A stretch of 64,000 bases of DNA from Pseudomonas fluorescens. Its GTDB lineage: Bacteria > Pseudomonadota > Gammaproteobacteria > Pseudomonadales > Pseudomonadaceae. This document shows positions 25,014-33,073 of the stretch, in pieces. The translations under genes and the position numbers were made by a program. The notes beneath the pieces were generated by a model. The model did no database searches, was not told the DNA's origin, and saw only the letters and a list, made by a program, of their open reading frames with translations. The stretch lies in NCBI RefSeq assembly GCF_902497875.1, contig NZ_CABVHY010000025.1, positions 42,693 through 106,692 of the forward strand, in the 5' to 3' direction. Positions within the stretch are counted from its first letter, which is position 1. Every line of letters starts with the position of its first letter.

Positions 25014-26117
25014 ATGCCTGTCAAAGCCCTGTTCAAACCGTTCAACCTTGGCAACCTCGAACTGCCGAGCCGCGTCGTCATGGCGCCAATGACCCGGTCT
25101 TTCTCCCCAGGTGGCGTGCCGAATTCGAAAGTCGTCGAGTACTACCGTCGACGGGCCGCCGCCGGTGTGGGCCTGATCATCACCGAAGGCACTACCGTCG
25201 GTCACAAGGCTTCCAACGGCTACCCGAACGTTCCGCATTTCTACGGTGAAACGGCATTGGCTGGCTGGAAGAAAGTCGTCGATGCGGTGCACGCCGAAGG
25301 CGGCAAGATCGTTCCGCAACTGTGGCACGTGGGTAGCGTTCGGCGTATCGGCACCGAGCCGGATGCCAGCGTGCCGGGCTATGGTCCTTCGGAAAAACTC
25401 AAGGACGGTCAGGTTGTCGTGCATGGCATGACTCAACAAGACATCAAGGACGTCATCGACGCGTTTGCCCAGGCCGCCAAAGATGCGCAGAGCATCGGCA
25501 TGGACGGCGTGGAGATTCACGGCGCCCACGGCTATCTGGTGGATCAGTTCTTCTGGGAAGGCAGCAACCAGCGCACCGATGAATACGGCGGCAGCCTGGC
25601 CAATCGTTCACGTTTCGCCATCGAGCTGATTCAGGCCGTACGCGCCGCAGTCGGCCCGGGCTTTCCGATCATTTTCCGCTTCTCCCAATGGAAGCAGCAG
25701 GATTACACAGCTCGCCTGGTACAAACCCCGGAAGCCTTGGGTGAGTTCCTCCAGCCGCTGTCCGATGCCGGTGTGGATATCTTCCACTGTTCGACGCGAC
25801 GTTTCTGGGAGCCGGAATTCGACGGTTCCGAGCTGAACCTGGCCGGCTGGACCCGCACGCTGACCGGCAAACCGACCATCACCGTGGGCAACGTTGGCCT
25901 GGATGGCGAGTTCCTGCAGTTCATGGTCAACACCGACAAGGTCGCGCAGCCGGCGAGCCTGGGCAAATTGCTCGAACGTCTGAACAACGATGAATTCGAC
26001 CTGGTCGCCGTCGGCCGCGCGCTGCTGGTCGACCCGGACTGGGCGCTGAAAGTGCGCGAAGGCCGGGAACAGGACATCCTGCCGTTCAGCCGTGAGGCAC
26101 TGATGACCCTGGTTTAA
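25014..26117 (+). CDS. Old-yellow-enzyme family NADH:flavin oxidoreductase
   Basis: A 367-residue TIM-barrel FMN enzyme. Motifs are SRVVMAPMTRSFSPGG at the N-terminus, GLIITEGTTV, the substrate-binding pair in EIHGAHGYLVDQFFW, and EYGGSLANRSRF. It reduces activated C=C bonds (enoates, nitroesters, quinones). The natural substrate is unknown. The start ATG 25014 follows a GGAG (GTGGAGCGCCCC). Confidence 0.92.
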   Translation: MPVKALFKPFNLGNLELPSRVVMAPMTRSFSPGGVPNSKVVEYYRRRAAAGVGLIITEGTTVGHKASNGYPNVPHFYGETALAGWKKVVDAVHAEGGKIVPQLWHVGSVRRIGTEPDASVPGYGPSEKLKDGQVVVHGMTQQDIKDVIDAFAQAAKDAQSIGMDGVEIHGAHGYLVDQFFWEGSNQRTDEYGGSLANRSRFAIELIQAVRAAVGPGFPIIFRFSQWKQQDYTARLVQTPEALGEFLQPLSDAGVDIFHCSTRRFWEPEFDGSELNLAGWTRTLTGKPTITVGNVGLDGEFLQFMVNTDKVAQPASLGKLLERLNNDEFDLVAVGRALLVDPDWALKVREGREQDILPFSREALMTLV

Positions 26118-26134
26118 GCAGCGTCAGGGCAACC

Positions 26135-26281
26135 TGTGGCGAGGGGGCTTGCCCCCGCTGGACGGCGAAGCCGTCCCAAAAGCAGCAATCGCGATTTTCG
26201 GAAGAAACGCGTCTGGCGCTTTTACGACTGCTTCGCCGCCGAGCGGGGCGATGCGGCGTTCCGACAAGCTCCCTCGCCACG
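26135..26281. repeat. REP doublet of the GTGGCGAGG type overlapping the glycosyltransferase 3' end
   Basis: TGTGGCGAGGGGGCTTGCCC at the left and an inverted, degenerate CGACAAGCTCCCTCGCCAC at the right. The right arm supplies the last roughly 20 codons of the minus-strand glycosyltransferase. Confidence 0.75.
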
Positions 26282-27433
26282 GACCACCGGCTCTTCCTGA
26301 CAAGCCCCACGCAACTGGCTTTCCAACTGCTCAATCACCGCCGCCCAGCCTTGTCGGCTGGCGTGCTGGCGGGCATTGAGGCGTACTCGCCGCATGGTTT
26401 CGCGCTCCTCCAGCAACCAGCACGCCACATCGCAGAACGCATCCTCGTCGCCGGGCATGGCCAGTACGCCGCTGTATCCATGGCGAATGTGTTGGCCCGC
26501 CGCCGCCTGATCGTATGCCACCACTCCCAGGCCAGAAGCCAGCGCCTCAAGTACCACGTTGCCGAAGGTTTCGGTCAGGCTTGGAAACAGAAACAGATCC
26601 CCAGACGCATAGTGACTGGCCAATGCTTCCCCGCGTTGCGTTCCGCAAAAAATCCCTTCCGGCAATTCCTGCTCCAGCGCTGCGCGCTGCGGACCGTCAC
26701 CGACCACCACCAATTTCATCCGCCGCTGTGGGTAAGCAGACTGCAAGGCTTCGAAACTGCGCTTGAGCAACCCGAGGTTTTTCTCCGGCGCGAGGCGTCC
26801 TACGTGGATGACGGCAATATCGTCACCCTCCAGGCCCCAGGTTTCCCGCAGCACATCCAGACGTTTGGCCGGGTGAAACAGCTGGCTGTCGACGCCACGG
26901 GAGAGCAGTGCCAGGCGTTCGAAGCTCCTGCGCTCCAACTCCATGCGCTGGCTGGCGCTGGGCACCAGGGTCAATTGCGAACGGTTGTGAAACCAGCGCA
27001 GATAGTGCGTCAGCAGCCGGGTCAGCAGGCTCAGGCCGTACTGGCTGGTGTACTGCTGAAAGTTGGTGTGGAAGCCGCTGACCACCGAGATGCCCAGGCG
27101 ACGAGCAGCCCGCAGTGCCGCCAGGCCCAACGGTCCTTCGGTGGCGATGTACAGCACATCAGGCCGCTGGCGCTTCCAGCGCCGCAGCAATTTGTGCATC
27201 GAACAAATCCCCCATTGCAGGCCGGGATAGCCGGGCAACGGCCAGCCGCGACAGAGCAGCAGTTGCTCGTCACTCGGCCGGCCCAGGTCGTCATTCTGAC
27301 GTGGCCGGATCAGTTCGACCTGATGCCCGCGCGCGCGCAAGCCATCGCAAAAGCGCCCAAGGGTATTGGCCACGCCGTTGATTTCCGGAGGGAAGGTTTC
27401 GGTGATCAGAGAGATACGCAGAGCTGTCGTCAT
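26222..27433 (-). CDS. Family 4 glycosyltransferase
   Basis: A 403-residue GT-B enzyme. N-terminal LITETFPPEINGVANTLGRF, mid HVGRLAPEKNL and VVGDGPQRAAL, and the donor-binding EX7E motif in FPSLTETFGNVVLEALASGL. It resembles SqdX/AgpA-like glucosyltransferases that add hexose to lipids or glucans, but the acceptor cannot be read. The ATG at 27433 (MTTALRISLITETFPP) is chosen over 27457. The C-terminal tail QEEPVVRGEGACRNAASPRS is encoded by a REP sequence and is probably not functional. Confidence 0.88.
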   Translation of the reverse strand: MTTALRISLITETFPPEINGVANTLGRFCDGLRARGHQVELIRPRQNDDLGRPSDEQLLLCRGWPLPGYPGLQWGICSMHKLLRRWKRQRPDVLYIATEGPLGLAALRAARRLGISVVSGFHTNFQQYTSQYGLSLLTRLLTHYLRWFHNRSQLTLVPSASQRMELERRSFERLALLSRGVDSQLFHPAKRLDVLRETWGLEGDDIAVIHVGRLAPEKNLGLLKRSFEALQSAYPQRRMKLVVVGDGPQRAALEQELPEGIFCGTQRGEALASHYASGDLFLFPSLTETFGNVVLEALASGLGVVAYDQAAAGQHIRHGYSGVLAMPGDEDAFCDVACWLLEERETMRRVRLNARQHASRQGWAAVIEQLESQLRGACQEEPVVRGEGACRNAASPRSAAKQS

Positions 27434-27497
27434 GACCTCAGTGTCGGCTGAGGCCATGTCGTCATTGTGTCAGGACGATGATGGATTTGTGACGAGG

Positions 27498-28253
27498 TCA
27501 GCGCTGGTTGACCACCAGGTTCTCAGCGCCACGTTCCCGCACCCAGAACAAGGTCGCCCCGGCCACCGCTGCCGGCATCATCAGGATGTTGACCACCGGA
27601 ATCAGCAGCACCAGATAGACGCTCCCGCCGAAGCTCAGGCTCTGCCAGCGTTTCTCCCGTAGCCAGGCGAGCATCTCGTTCCAGCCGAGTTTGTGGTTGT
27701 CCGCCGGGTAGTCGATGTACTGGATCGCCATCATCCACACCCCGAACAGCAACCACAGCGGCGCGGCGATCAGATTGACCACGGGGATGAACGAGAGGAT
27801 GAACAGCGCAATGGCCCTCGGCAGAAAGTAGCCGAGCTTGCGCATTTCCCGCGCCAGGGTGCGGGGGACCATGGCAACCAACTCACCCCAGCTGAAGGCC
27901 GGGAAGTCATCGGTGCCACGCACTACCACTTCGACTTTCTCCGCGAGAAAACCGTTGAACGGCGCGGCGATGACGTTGGCCAGCATGGTGAAGGTAAAGA
28001 ACACCATCAGCACCACCAATACCACGAACAGCGGCCAGATCAGGTAGCTGAGAAAACTCAGCCAATCCGGCAGCGAAGGCATCAGGGTATCGACCCACAG
28101 GCTGAACTGATGGCTGGCCAGATAGATCAATCCGACGAACAGCACCAGGTTGATCGCCAGCGGTAACAGGACGAACAAACGCAGGCCGGGGCTCAAGACC
28201 AGTTTCAGGCCTTCGCGCAGGTATTGCGGGCCGGACAGAACGGGGGCAGGCAT
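27498..28253 (-). CDS. cysZ: CysZ-like sulfate transporter (EI24 family)
   Basis: A 251-residue membrane protein with four long hydrophobic segments (LRLFVLLPLAINLVLFVGLI; LIWPLFVVLVVLMVFFTFTM; LFILSFIPVVNLIAAPLWLL; VYLVLLIPVVNILMMPAAVA) and the CysZ-typical ANVIAAPFNGFLAEKVE. CysZ admits sulfate for assimilation. The start at 28253 (MPAPVLSGPQYLREGLKLV) matches family N-termini, and the longer upstream frame is not needed. It is divergent from trxB. Confidence 0.9.
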   Translation of the reverse strand: MPAPVLSGPQYLREGLKLVLSPGLRLFVLLPLAINLVLFVGLIYLASHQFSLWVDTLMPSLPDWLSFLSYLIWPLFVVLVVLMVFFTFTMLANVIAAPFNGFLAEKVEVVVRGTDDFPAFSWGELVAMVPRTLAREMRKLGYFLPRAIALFILSFIPVVNLIAAPLWLLFGVWMMAIQYIDYPADNHKLGWNEMLAWLREKRWQSLSFGGSVYLVLLIPVVNILMMPAAVAGATLFWVRERGAENLVVNQR

Positions 28254-28558
28254 AACAGAGTCCTTGCAATGGATAAACGCGCCGACCTTACCGACTTTGC
28301 CTTGCAGGCGATAGCGCGGCAAACGTGTCGACATTAACTGTAACAAAGGCGTCCTTTGATCAGCCGCCTGGAGATAGAGTCCGCCTATGAGCTGGATTGT
28401 TATTGCGTATTTCCTTAATCTTCGCCCCCTCGATACGCTGCACCCATATTTTTCAGGACTGTCGAGCTTCCCCAAACGCTTTCACGGTCCTTTTTTTATT
28501 CCAGCCGGTTTCCGGCGTTCCGCGCCAGATGTCCCGGGCCGGTCAATAGGAGTGAGTC
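28254..28558. promoter_or_regulatory. Divergent intergenic region cysZ-trxB
   Basis: 305 bases with no convincing gene. An AT-richer segment (28396-28430) may contain promoters, and CCTTTTTTTATTCC lies near 28488-28501. AGGAG at 28549-28553 is the ribosome-binding site of trxB. Confidence 0.5.
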
Positions 28559-29521
28559 ATGTCTGATGTACGTCATTCGCGAGTGATTATTCTCGGTTCC
28601 GGCCCTGCCGGTTACAGCGCTGCGGTCTATGCCGCACGTGCCAACCTCAAGCCCCTGCTGATCACCGGCATGCAGGCCGGCGGCCAGCTGACCACCACCA
28701 CTGAAGTCGACAACTGGCCGGGCGACGTCCATGGCCTGACCGGCCCAGCGCTGATGGACCGCATGAAAGAGCACGCCGAGCGCTTTGAAACCGAAATCGT
28801 GTTCGACCACATCAATGCTGTCGACTTCGCGGCCAAGCCTTACACCCTGACCGGTGACAGCGCTACTTACACCTGCGACGCACTGATCATCGCCACCGGC
28901 GCCAGCGCTCGTTATTTGGGCCTGCCTTCGGAAGAAGCCTTCATGGGCAAAGGCGTTTCCGCCTGCGCCACCTGCGATGGTTTCTTCTACCGCAATCGTG
29001 AAGTGGCCGTAGTCGGCGGCGGCAACACCGCCGTGGAAGAGGCGCTGTACCTGGCCAACATCGCCAGCAAGGTCACGCTGATCCATCGTCGCGAAACCTT
29101 CCGCGCCGAGAAGATCCTGATCGACAAACTGCACGCGCGGGTTGCGGAGGGCAAGATCGTCCTCAAGCTGAATTCCACCCTCGACGAAGTCCTGGGCGAC
29201 AACATGGGCGTGACCGGTGCGCGCCTGAAGAACAACGACGGCAGCTTCGACGAGCTAAAAGTCGACGGCGTGTTCATCGCGATCGGCCACACCCCGAACA
29301 CCTCGCTGTTCGAAGGTCAGCTGACATTGAAAGACGGCTACCTGGTCGTGCAGGGCGGCCGTGAAGGCAATGCCACCGCGACCAGCCTCGAAGGTATCTT
29401 TGCCGCCGGTGACGTGGCCGACCACGTTTACCGTCAGGCCATCACCTCGGCCGGTGCCGGCTGCATGGCTGCACTGGATGCAGAGCGTTATCTGGACGAC
29501 CTGCAGAACGCCAAGCACTGA
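28559..29521 (+). CDS. trxB: Thioredoxin-disulfide reductase
   Basis: A 320-residue flavoprotein. FAD site ILGSGPAGYSAAVYAARANL, redox-active CATC in VSACATCDGFFY (about residues 136-139), NADPH site GGGNTAVEEALYLA, and the C-terminal FAAGDVADHVYRQ. It reduces thioredoxin with NADPH. A terminator follows directly. Confidence 0.97.
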   Translation: MSDVRHSRVIILGSGPAGYSAAVYAARANLKPLLITGMQAGGQLTTTTEVDNWPGDVHGLTGPALMDRMKEHAERFETEIVFDHINAVDFAAKPYTLTGDSATYTCDALIIATGASARYLGLPSEEAFMGKGVSACATCDGFFYRNREVAVVGGGNTAVEEALYLANIASKVTLIHRRETFRAEKILIDKLHARVAEGKIVLKLNSTLDEVLGDNMGVTGARLKNNDGSFDELKVDGVFIAIGHTPNTSLFEGQLTLKDGYLVVQGGREGNATATSLEGIFAAGDVADHVYRQAITSAGAGCMAALDAERYLDDLQNAKH

Positions 29522-29534
29522 GTCTGATGAAATG

Positions 29535-29561
29535 AAAAAACCGGCGAAAGCCGGTTTTTTT
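29535..29561. terminator. Intrinsic terminator after trxB
   Basis: Stem ACCGGC / GCCGGT with loop GAAA, flanked by six As and seven Ts. It can act in both directions. Confidence 0.93.
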
Positions 29562-29601
29562 ATGCGCCAAGTTCAGTGGCGCGGTTAATCCTAAAGGGGG
29601 A

Positions 29602-29940
29602 TCAACGGCGCTGCAGCGGATGTGCTTCGAACTTCACTCCTGCCAACCCATGGGCGATCAATGCGCGGATATTGCTGTGGTCGCTGCCCTCTGGTGTGGC
29701 TACCACCGAGCGATAATGCTCGCCGAACGCCAGCAACGCTTCTTCGTCGCTCAAACCTTCCAGCAGCGCCAGACCCAGGGTTTTGCACGAGCCTTCGTTC
29801 TGTCCGGCAGCGTTTTCCACGCCGCCGTTGTTGAAGGCCTGAGGCTGGTAATCGTAGCCGGCGGCGATAAACGCCAGGGTTTCGGCGAAGGCGTGTTCGC
29901 CGCTTTTCAGGCTGGCGCGCAGGGTGTTCAGATCAGTCAT
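29602..29940 (-). CDS. HopJ-family protein
   Basis: A 112-residue protein of the HopJ type III effector-like family (DLNTLRASLKSGEHAFAETL, then YQPQAFNNGGVENAAGQNEG). Despite the family name, most members are ordinary chromosomal genes found without a secretion system, and none is seen here. It overlaps the upstream DUF1244 gene by 8 bases. The ATG at 29940 is chosen because upstream codons belong to that gene. Confidence 0.87.
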   Translation of the reverse strand: MTDLNTLRASLKSGEHAFAETLAFIAAGYDYQPQAFNNGGVENAAGQNEGSCKTLGLALLEGLSDEEALLAFGEHYRSVVATPEGSDHSNIRALIAHGLAGVKFEAHPLQRR

Positions 29941-30229
29941 GGGTTTTTCCTTTGGCGAACGCCGCTTGCTGTTCGGCGCTGGCTTCTTGCTGGTATTTGG
30001 CTTTCCACTCGGCGTACGGCATGCCGTAGACCACTTCGCGGGCATCGTCCATGCTGACGTCGATCCGGCGATCGTCGGCTTCGGCCTTGTACCACTTGGA
30101 CAGGCAGTTGCGGCAGAAACCGGCGAGGTTCATCAGGTCGATGTTTTGCACATCCTTGCGGCTGTCCAGGTGCGCGACCAGGCGGCGGAAGGCGGCGGCT
30201 TCGAGTTCGAGGCGTTGTTGCTCGGTCAT
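29933..30229 (-). CDS. DUF1244 family protein
   Basis: A 98-residue helical protein matching the DUF1244 family (AAAFRRLVAHLDSRKDVQNI, then DLMNLAGFCRNCLSKWY, which holds a CxxC pair). Function is unknown. It forms a coupled pair with the HopJ-like gene. Confidence 0.88.
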   Translation of the reverse strand: MTEQQRLELEAAAFRRLVAHLDSRKDVQNIDLMNLAGFCRNCLSKWYKAEADDRRIDVSMDDAREVVYGMPYAEWKAKYQQEASAEQQAAFAKGKTHD

Positions 30230-30246
30230 AGAGGTCTCTGCGAGAC

Positions 30247-30330
30247 AGCTTCAAGCGGCAAGCTTCAAGCTGCAAGATATGGATTACGGTGGCCTGTAGC
30301 TTACCGCTTGAAGCTTGAAGCTTGAAGCTT
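30247..30330. repeat. AAGCTTCAAGC-type palindromic repeat
   Basis: AGCTTCAAGCGGCAAGCTTC is on the left and GCTTGAAGCTTGAAGCTTGA on the right, with a 28-base spacer. It is a GC-poor REP family different from the others in this window. It ends at the folX stop codon. Confidence 0.75.
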
Positions 30331-30700
30331 AGCGGCTCGCCGCGAGGGTGATCGACACCGACTCGGCAAAACGCAGGGCATGGGGTTTGTCGACTTCGAC
30401 TTCGGCGTACAGCACCGATTCGTTGCTCATCACCAGATCGAGCACTTCCTGGGTCAGGCGTTCGAGCAGGGCAAAGCGGTTGCCCTCGACGTGGGCAATG
30501 ATCGCCTTGGTGATGGTGCGGTAATTCAGCGCGTGGTCGATGTCGTTGTCGCGCACGGCATCCTGCGCGGCATACAGGATGGTCAGGTTAATCAATACAT
30601 CCTGCTTGTTGAGGATTTCGTCCTCGTTGATCCCGATATAGGTGCGCAAACACAGGTCCTTGACCCGGATACGCGCCATTCCTGGTTGAAGTTGTGGCAT
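30329..30700 (-). CDS. folX: FolX, dihydroneopterin triphosphate 2'-epimerase
   Basis: A 123-residue FolB/FolX-fold enzyme (IRVKDLCLRTYIGINEDEIL ... DHALNYRTITKAI ... VEVDKPHALRFAESVSITL). It epimerises dihydroneopterin triphosphate to the monapterin form. The order with folE and folM marks it as FolX rather than the aldolase FolB. It starts 2 bases after the folE stop codon. Confidence 0.9.
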   Translation of the reverse strand: MPQLQPGMARIRVKDLCLRTYIGINEDEILNKQDVLINLTILYAAQDAVRDNDIDHALNYRTITKAIIAHVEGNRFALLERLTQEVLDLVMSNESVLYAEVEVDKPHALRFAESVSITLAASR

Positions 30701-30702
30701 TG

Positions 30703-31263
30703 CTACTTGCTCCGTCCAATCAATTGCAGGAACTCCTGGCGGGTGTTGCTCGAGTCGCGAAAGGCGCCCAGCATCACCGAGGTGTTCATGGTCGAATTCT
30801 GCTTCTCGACGCCGCGCATCATCATGCACATGTGTTTGGCCTCGATCACCACCGCGACACCGGCGGCCTGGGTCACGCGCTGAACCGCCTCGGCGATTTC
30901 CCGGGTGAGATTTTCCTGGATCTGCAGGCGGCGGGCGAACATGTCGACGATCCGCGCGATCTTCGACAGCCCCAGCACCTTGCCGGTTGGAATATAAGCC
31001 ACATGGGCCTTGCCGATGAAGGGCAGCATGTGATGTTCGCAGAGTGAGTAGAGCTCGATGTTGTCGACGATCACCATCTCGTCGTTATCGGAGTCGAACA
31101 GCGCGCCATTGACGATCTCCTCGACGCTTTGCTCATAGCCATGACAGAGGTACTGCATGGCCTTGGCTGCACGGACAGGGGTGTCGAGCAAACCCTCGCG
31201 ATCCGGATTCTCACCCAGGCCGATCAGGATCTCGCGGTAATTCTGGGGTAGGGATAACGTCAT
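30703..31263 (-). CDS. folE: GTP cyclohydrolase I
   Basis: A 186-residue type I GTP cyclohydrolase with zinc ligands in YSLCEHHMLPF and KHMCMMMRGVEK (the final Cys). It opens GTP to dihydroneopterin triphosphate. It sits between folM and folX, the same arrangement as folM-folE1-folX in P. aeruginosa, so this copy probably serves monapterin rather than general folate synthesis. Confidence 0.94.
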   Translation of the reverse strand: MTLSLPQNYREILIGLGENPDREGLLDTPVRAAKAMQYLCHGYEQSVEEIVNGALFDSDNDEMVIVDNIELYSLCEHHMLPFIGKAHVAYIPTGKVLGLSKIARIVDMFARRLQIQENLTREIAEAVQRVTQAAGVAVVIEAKHMCMMMRGVEKQNSTMNTSVMLGAFRDSSNTRQEFLQLIGRSK

Positions 31264-31284
31264 ACAACATCCTCGCGGGGCGGC

Positions 31285-31995
31285 TTATTTGAGATGCCGC
31301 CCGCCGTTGACTGTCAGGGTCGTTCCTGTGACATAAGGATTGTCCAGCAGATAGCGCAGGCTCTGGTAAACCACCTCGCTGCCGGGTTCGATGCCCAGCG
31401 CGGACTTGGCCAGTGCCTTGACGCGGTACGCCGCGTCGTCCTCGGGGTTGAACAATAGCAGGGCCGGGGCAATGCCGTTGACCTTGATCTGCGGGGCATA
31501 TTTCGCCGCGAAGGACAGGGTCAAGCTGTCGAGTCCGGCTTTGCTGGCGCAGTAGGCGATGTGCCTGCTGCTGCCCTTGCGGGTCACATCGTCGCTGATA
31601 TGCACGATGTCCGCCGGCGTCGAGCGTTGCAGCAAGTCAGCACAATGCAGGTTGATCAGATAGGGCGCAAGCATATGCACGCTGAACATCCGGGTGAATG
31701 CGGCGGTTTCGCTGTCGGGCGTTTCGGCCAGCCAGGCTGAGGCGTTATGCACAATCGCCCGCAAGCGATCGGTGTGGGTTTTCAGTTCAGTGATGAACGC
31801 CAGGATACCGGCTTCGCTGGAGAAGTCGGCAAACAGCGCAACGGCGCCGCGTTCGCGCAGGGCTTGCACGCCAGGCCGCTCGCTGCGGTAGGTGAAAATC
31901 ACCGGATGACCTTCCTCCAGCAGCCGCAATGCGCAATGCAGGCCGACGCGCTGGCCGGCACCGGTAATCAGGATCGGGGCGGGAGAAAGATTCAT
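31285..31995 (-). CDS. folM: FolM, dihydromonapterin reductase (SDR)
   Basis: A 236-residue short-chain dehydrogenase. The cofactor site ILITGAGQRVGLHCALRLLE, YRSE for NADPH preference, catalytic IAYCASKAGLDSL (Tyr-x-x-x-Lys) and the C-terminal LTVNGGRHLK match FolM. It makes tetrahydromonapterin, the cofactor of phenylalanine hydroxylase in pseudomonads. The ATG at 31995 gives the normal length, and an in-frame extension to 32175 is not needed. Confidence 0.9.
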   Translation of the reverse strand: MNLSPAPILITGAGQRVGLHCALRLLEEGHPVIFTYRSERPGVQALRERGAVALFADFSSEAGILAFITELKTHTDRLRAIVHNASAWLAETPDSETAAFTRMFSVHMLAPYLINLHCADLLQRSTPADIVHISDDVTRKGSSRHIAYCASKAGLDSLTLSFAAKYAPQIKVNGIAPALLLFNPEDDAAYRVKALAKSALGIEPGSEVVYQSLRYLLDNPYVTGTTLTVNGGRHLK

Positions 31996-32108
31996 TGATG
32001 GCTCGGCTCGCGGGTAAGGGAAAACTATACCAGCGACCATAGGTGTACAGCCATGGAGCCTTTGGGGGGAACAGTCAGTTAAGCGTAGATATGCCGAGCA
32101 CAGAATCT

Positions 32109-32252
32109 GTGGCGAGGGAGCTTGCTCCCGCCGGCCGGTCCGCGCTCGGGCATAGCAGTCGTAAAGCCTGCACATGCGGTGTGTCTGACGGAACGGGTTT
32201 GCAGGTTTTAGGGCCGCTGCGCGCCCCAGCGCGAGCTTGCTCCCTCGCCACA
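32109..32252. repeat. Inverted REP pair of the GTGGCGAGG type
   Basis: TGTGGCGAGGGAGCTTGCTC and its reverse complement type GAGCTTGCTCCCTCGCCACA bracket about 95 bases that also contain a GGCCGGT/GGGCCGC-rich middle. It fills the folM upstream gap with no gene. Confidence 0.85.
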
Positions 32253-32282
32253 GGTGCGCCGCGGTGTGTCAGGCAGAACCGG

Positions 32283-32861
32283 TCATCGTTCTTCGCGGGC
32301 AAGTCCGCAAGTTGCACCGGGCGATGATCGTGCAGGCGCAGTGTTCAACCAGCCCGCCAGCAGGCGGGTGGACAGCGGGATAAAGAAATACACCATCAAT
32401 GGCGTGAGGGCCAGGGTACTGAGGAGCACTCGGCTCAACAGGTCCAGTTCACCCATTAACGGACCCAGCAAAAAGTTGAACAGCAACGAGACCGGAAAGA
32501 ATGCCAGCCAGATAGCCACTGCCTGTTTCCAGCGGGGTGGACGTTGACCGACGGCGCCAAACCAGCCATCGATACCGCTGACCCGATGTTCCGAAGGATG
32601 TGCGAACAAGTCGCTGCCCCGCACCAGCCAGGCGCTGCGCGAGGCGGAGTGTTCCCAGGCATGCAAGGTCTGTTCATTGGCAAAGCGAAAGATGATCTGG
32701 AATTCATCATCACCTGGCGGTGGTGCAAGCACGCCAGAACCGAGGTAGCCGGGGAAGTCGGTGGCCAGTTGTTCGCCTTCGCCAAGCCAGGCGATCAAGT
32801 CCTGGTAACGACCATTGGCGACGCGGCGCGCGACCATCAAAGTGACAGGTGAGGCAGACAT
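32283..32861 (-). CDS. ABM-domain (antibiotic biosynthesis monooxygenase-like) membrane protein
   Basis: A 192-residue protein. Residues 1-95 form an ABM-like ferredoxin fold (VTLMVARRVANGRYQDLIAW ... IIFRFANEQTLHAWEHSASR). Residues about 115-170 hold two membrane helices (AVAIWLAFFPVSLLFNFLLG; LSTLALTPLMVYFFIPLST). The fusion of ABM and membrane parts occurs widely in proteobacteria and has no proven role. It is divergent from the MerR/LitR-type regulator and shares its 190-base upstream region, so it may be one of the targets. Confidence 0.82.
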   Translation of the reverse strand: MSASPVTLMVARRVANGRYQDLIAWLGEGEQLATDFPGYLGSGVLAPPPGDDEFQIIFRFANEQTLHAWEHSASRSAWLVRGSDLFAHPSEHRVSGIDGWFGAVGQRPPRWKQAVAIWLAFFPVSLLFNFLLGPLMGELDLLSRVLLSTLALTPLMVYFFIPLSTRLLAGWLNTAPARSSPGATCGLAREER

Positions 32862-32967
32862 TATGTATCTCCGTATTGCAGGCGTGTGCTCCCGGATAGG
32901 GCGCGCACGGCACGCAGCACCGGGGTGGTGGGCTGCGTTTAAGTACAAGCAAGGATTATTCCTGATT

Positions 32968-33000
32968 TTGACAAATACACCAGTCAACCTGGTCGATTAT
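32968..33000 (+). promoter_or_regulatory. Promoter with MerR-style operator upstream of the LitR-type gene
   Basis: TTGACA (32968-32973) is a perfect -35. GATTAT at 32995-33000 is a candidate -10 with an over-long spacer of 21 bases. A perfect inverted repeat ACCAG-TCAAC-CTGGT (32979-32993) lies in the spacer, the position where MerR-family proteins bind. Alternatively TTGAC ... GTCAA (32968-32987) may be a dyad. Confidence 0.5.
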
Positions 33001-33073
33001 CTACCCCTTGAATGATAGGTACTGATGAGGCGTAGAATGGGATCCAATTCATTGAATGATATTCAGTACTGAG

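Noticed and set aside
29602..29940. Calling the HopJ-like gene a type III effector
   Set aside because: There is no secretion system or hrp box nearby, and the family is widespread as an ordinary chromosomal gene.
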